Source: Rhynchopus sp. YZ270_cl-10
Taxonomy: Eukaryota > Euglenozoa > Diplonemea > Diplonemida > Diplonemidae
DNA length: 64,000 nt
Assembly (NCBI GenBank): GCA_964035575.1
Contig: OZ037863.1
Coordinates: forward strand, 846,001-910,000
Reading direction: 5' to 3'
The position numbers were made by a program, and so were the translations under genes. Shown piece by piece: positions 63,298 to 64,000 of the stretch. The notes beneath the pieces are model-generated. The model was given only the letters and a program-made list of their open reading frames with translations. It was not told the origin of the DNA and ran no database searches. Positions within the stretch are counted from its first letter, which is position 1. Each line of letters begins with the position of its first letter.

Positions 63298-63402
63298 CCT
63301 GTAAACGACTCCCAAGCGTAACACTCCGGGGGTTCGATAACCCGCGGAGTGTCAGTGTCTACATCCCCAGAGGCGTTTTGCACTATTAACTTCACATTTT
63401 TT
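63298..63402 (+). repeat. Dispersed repeat with ACACTCCG...CGGAGTGT hairpin
   Basis: ACACTCCGGGGGTTCGATAA then CCCGCGGAGTGTCAGTG forms a hairpin; GGCGTTTTGCACTATTAACT and TCAC plus T-run follow. Second copy at 32883. Confidence 0.65.
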
Positions 63403-63639
63403 TTTGCAGAAAATGTATGTCACCCATTCCATGAAAAACCGTATACAAAACCCCTGTTTTTGGTAAAGAAACTAGACAACTTCTACTCCACTAATCTTAT
63501 CGATTTTTTTTTTAATTGAAAGCGCCGAGCTCGGAAATTCACACTAGCGCATTTTCGACAACAAAAAAATACTTCATATTTCCGCAAACGATGTCGTCCG
63601 TGGCCACATAATTTTAACAGGGGCCCAGGTCCCCAAAAA

Positions 63640-64000
63640 AAAATATTTTTTCTCTTTTTTTGGAAGATCGGGTGCGAAATCTTTCAATTCCGGGGTCGGA
63701 CGATTTTTTTTGTGCATCTGTTGATGTCTATTATTTTTTGGGCAGTTCTTAGGCGGAAGGTACCTACTAGGAAGTGCCTTATGGTGCCCCTTTTACAGAG
63801 GAATTCCTCTATATTTTAAGGCCACGCTTTCGTCAACAAAAAATTGCCCAAGCACACGTTTGAAAGATGCATTGCAATATCTTGCAATTCCGGGGTCGTA
63901 CGACCAACGGGTAGACGCAGAAGGCGACCAGGGTACTACCGTATACCAGCGGCGAACACCCCATTTTCCAAGGTAATTTGCCCTGCTATATACAGCTATA
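63640..64000. mobile_element. Partial piggyBac-related repeat running off the window
   Basis: TCTTTCAATTCCGGGGTCGG and CTTGCAATTCCGGGGTCGTA occur here as in the elements at 59-60 kb. Boundaries cannot be set. Confidence 0.45.

Larger units (their letters stand above)
62093..64000. other. Right-edge spacer, repeat-rich
   Basis: No gene supported. Contains a hairpin repeat (62811..62862), the GGTGTCCACCC repeat (62902..62977), a GGTTCGATAACCC repeat (63298..63402) and from about 63640 sequence related to the piggyBac-like/nested region at 59-60 kb (AATTCCGGGGTCGGACGATT). Confidence 0.55.

Noticed and set aside
63318-63340. tRNA gene suggested by GGTTCGATAACC
   Set aside because: No cloverleaf can be drawn around it; the word is part of a dispersed hairpin repeat present twice.

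Overview
The window looks like nuclear DNA of a unicellular eukaryote. The genes are GC-richer than the strongly A/T-tract-rich spacers. Several coding regions are interrupted by short GT-AG spliceosomal introns (50-170 nt, one of about 709 nt), and the gene set is eukaryotic (uS3, taxilin, PRORP, HEN1, translin/TRAX, TARBP1/Trm3, THUMPD3). I cannot place the lineage firmly. A protein-only RNase P, mitochondrial helical-repeat and PPR proteins, 25-residue BspA-type leucine-rich repeats and a long run of co-directional genes would fit Euglenozoa, but none of these is diagnostic.

Layout. 1-2.7 kb: a hAT transposase gene running off the left edge on the minus strand, beside a degenerate hAT-like repeat. 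3-17.3 kb: seven plus-strand genes (taxilin-like, a helical-repeat mitochondrial-type protein, PRORP, HEN1-type methyltransferase, a Q-rich acidic protein, and a small spliced gene inside an inverted-repeat element). 17.3-35.1 kb: no host gene that I can support, but nested DNA transposons and short dispersed repeats, including piggyBac-like, hAT, MULE-like and TA-flanked elements whose target duplications can be read. 35.1-56.4 kb: the main gene block, all plus strand: a translin-TRAX fusion, a ubiquitin-like/BspA-LRR protein, a Trm3/TARBP1 tRNA methyltransferase, a PPR protein, a THUMPD3-type methyltransferase, a TenA thiaminase II, ribosomal protein uS3 and a small ubiquitin-like protein, interrupted at 51.6-52.9 kb by a transposon. 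57-60.6 kb: another nest of transposons. 61.6-62.1 kb: a short POLD3-like gene. The right edge is again repeat DNA.

How the genes fit together. Several act on RNA, especially tRNA: PRORP removes 5' leaders, translin-TRAX (C3PO) degrades released leaders and passenger strands in other organisms, Trm3/TARBP1 makes Gm18, THUMPD3 makes m2G, and HEN1 2'-O-methylates small RNAs. That they act together here is inference.

The most unusual things are the single-chain translin-TRAX protein; a large family of about 50-80 bp A-tailed micro-modules scattered through the spacers, sometimes head to tail; a dispersed hairpin with an apparent compensatory base change; and two transposons sharing one core but carrying different terminal repeats and different target-duplication lengths. 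All similarity calls were made by eye without any database search.
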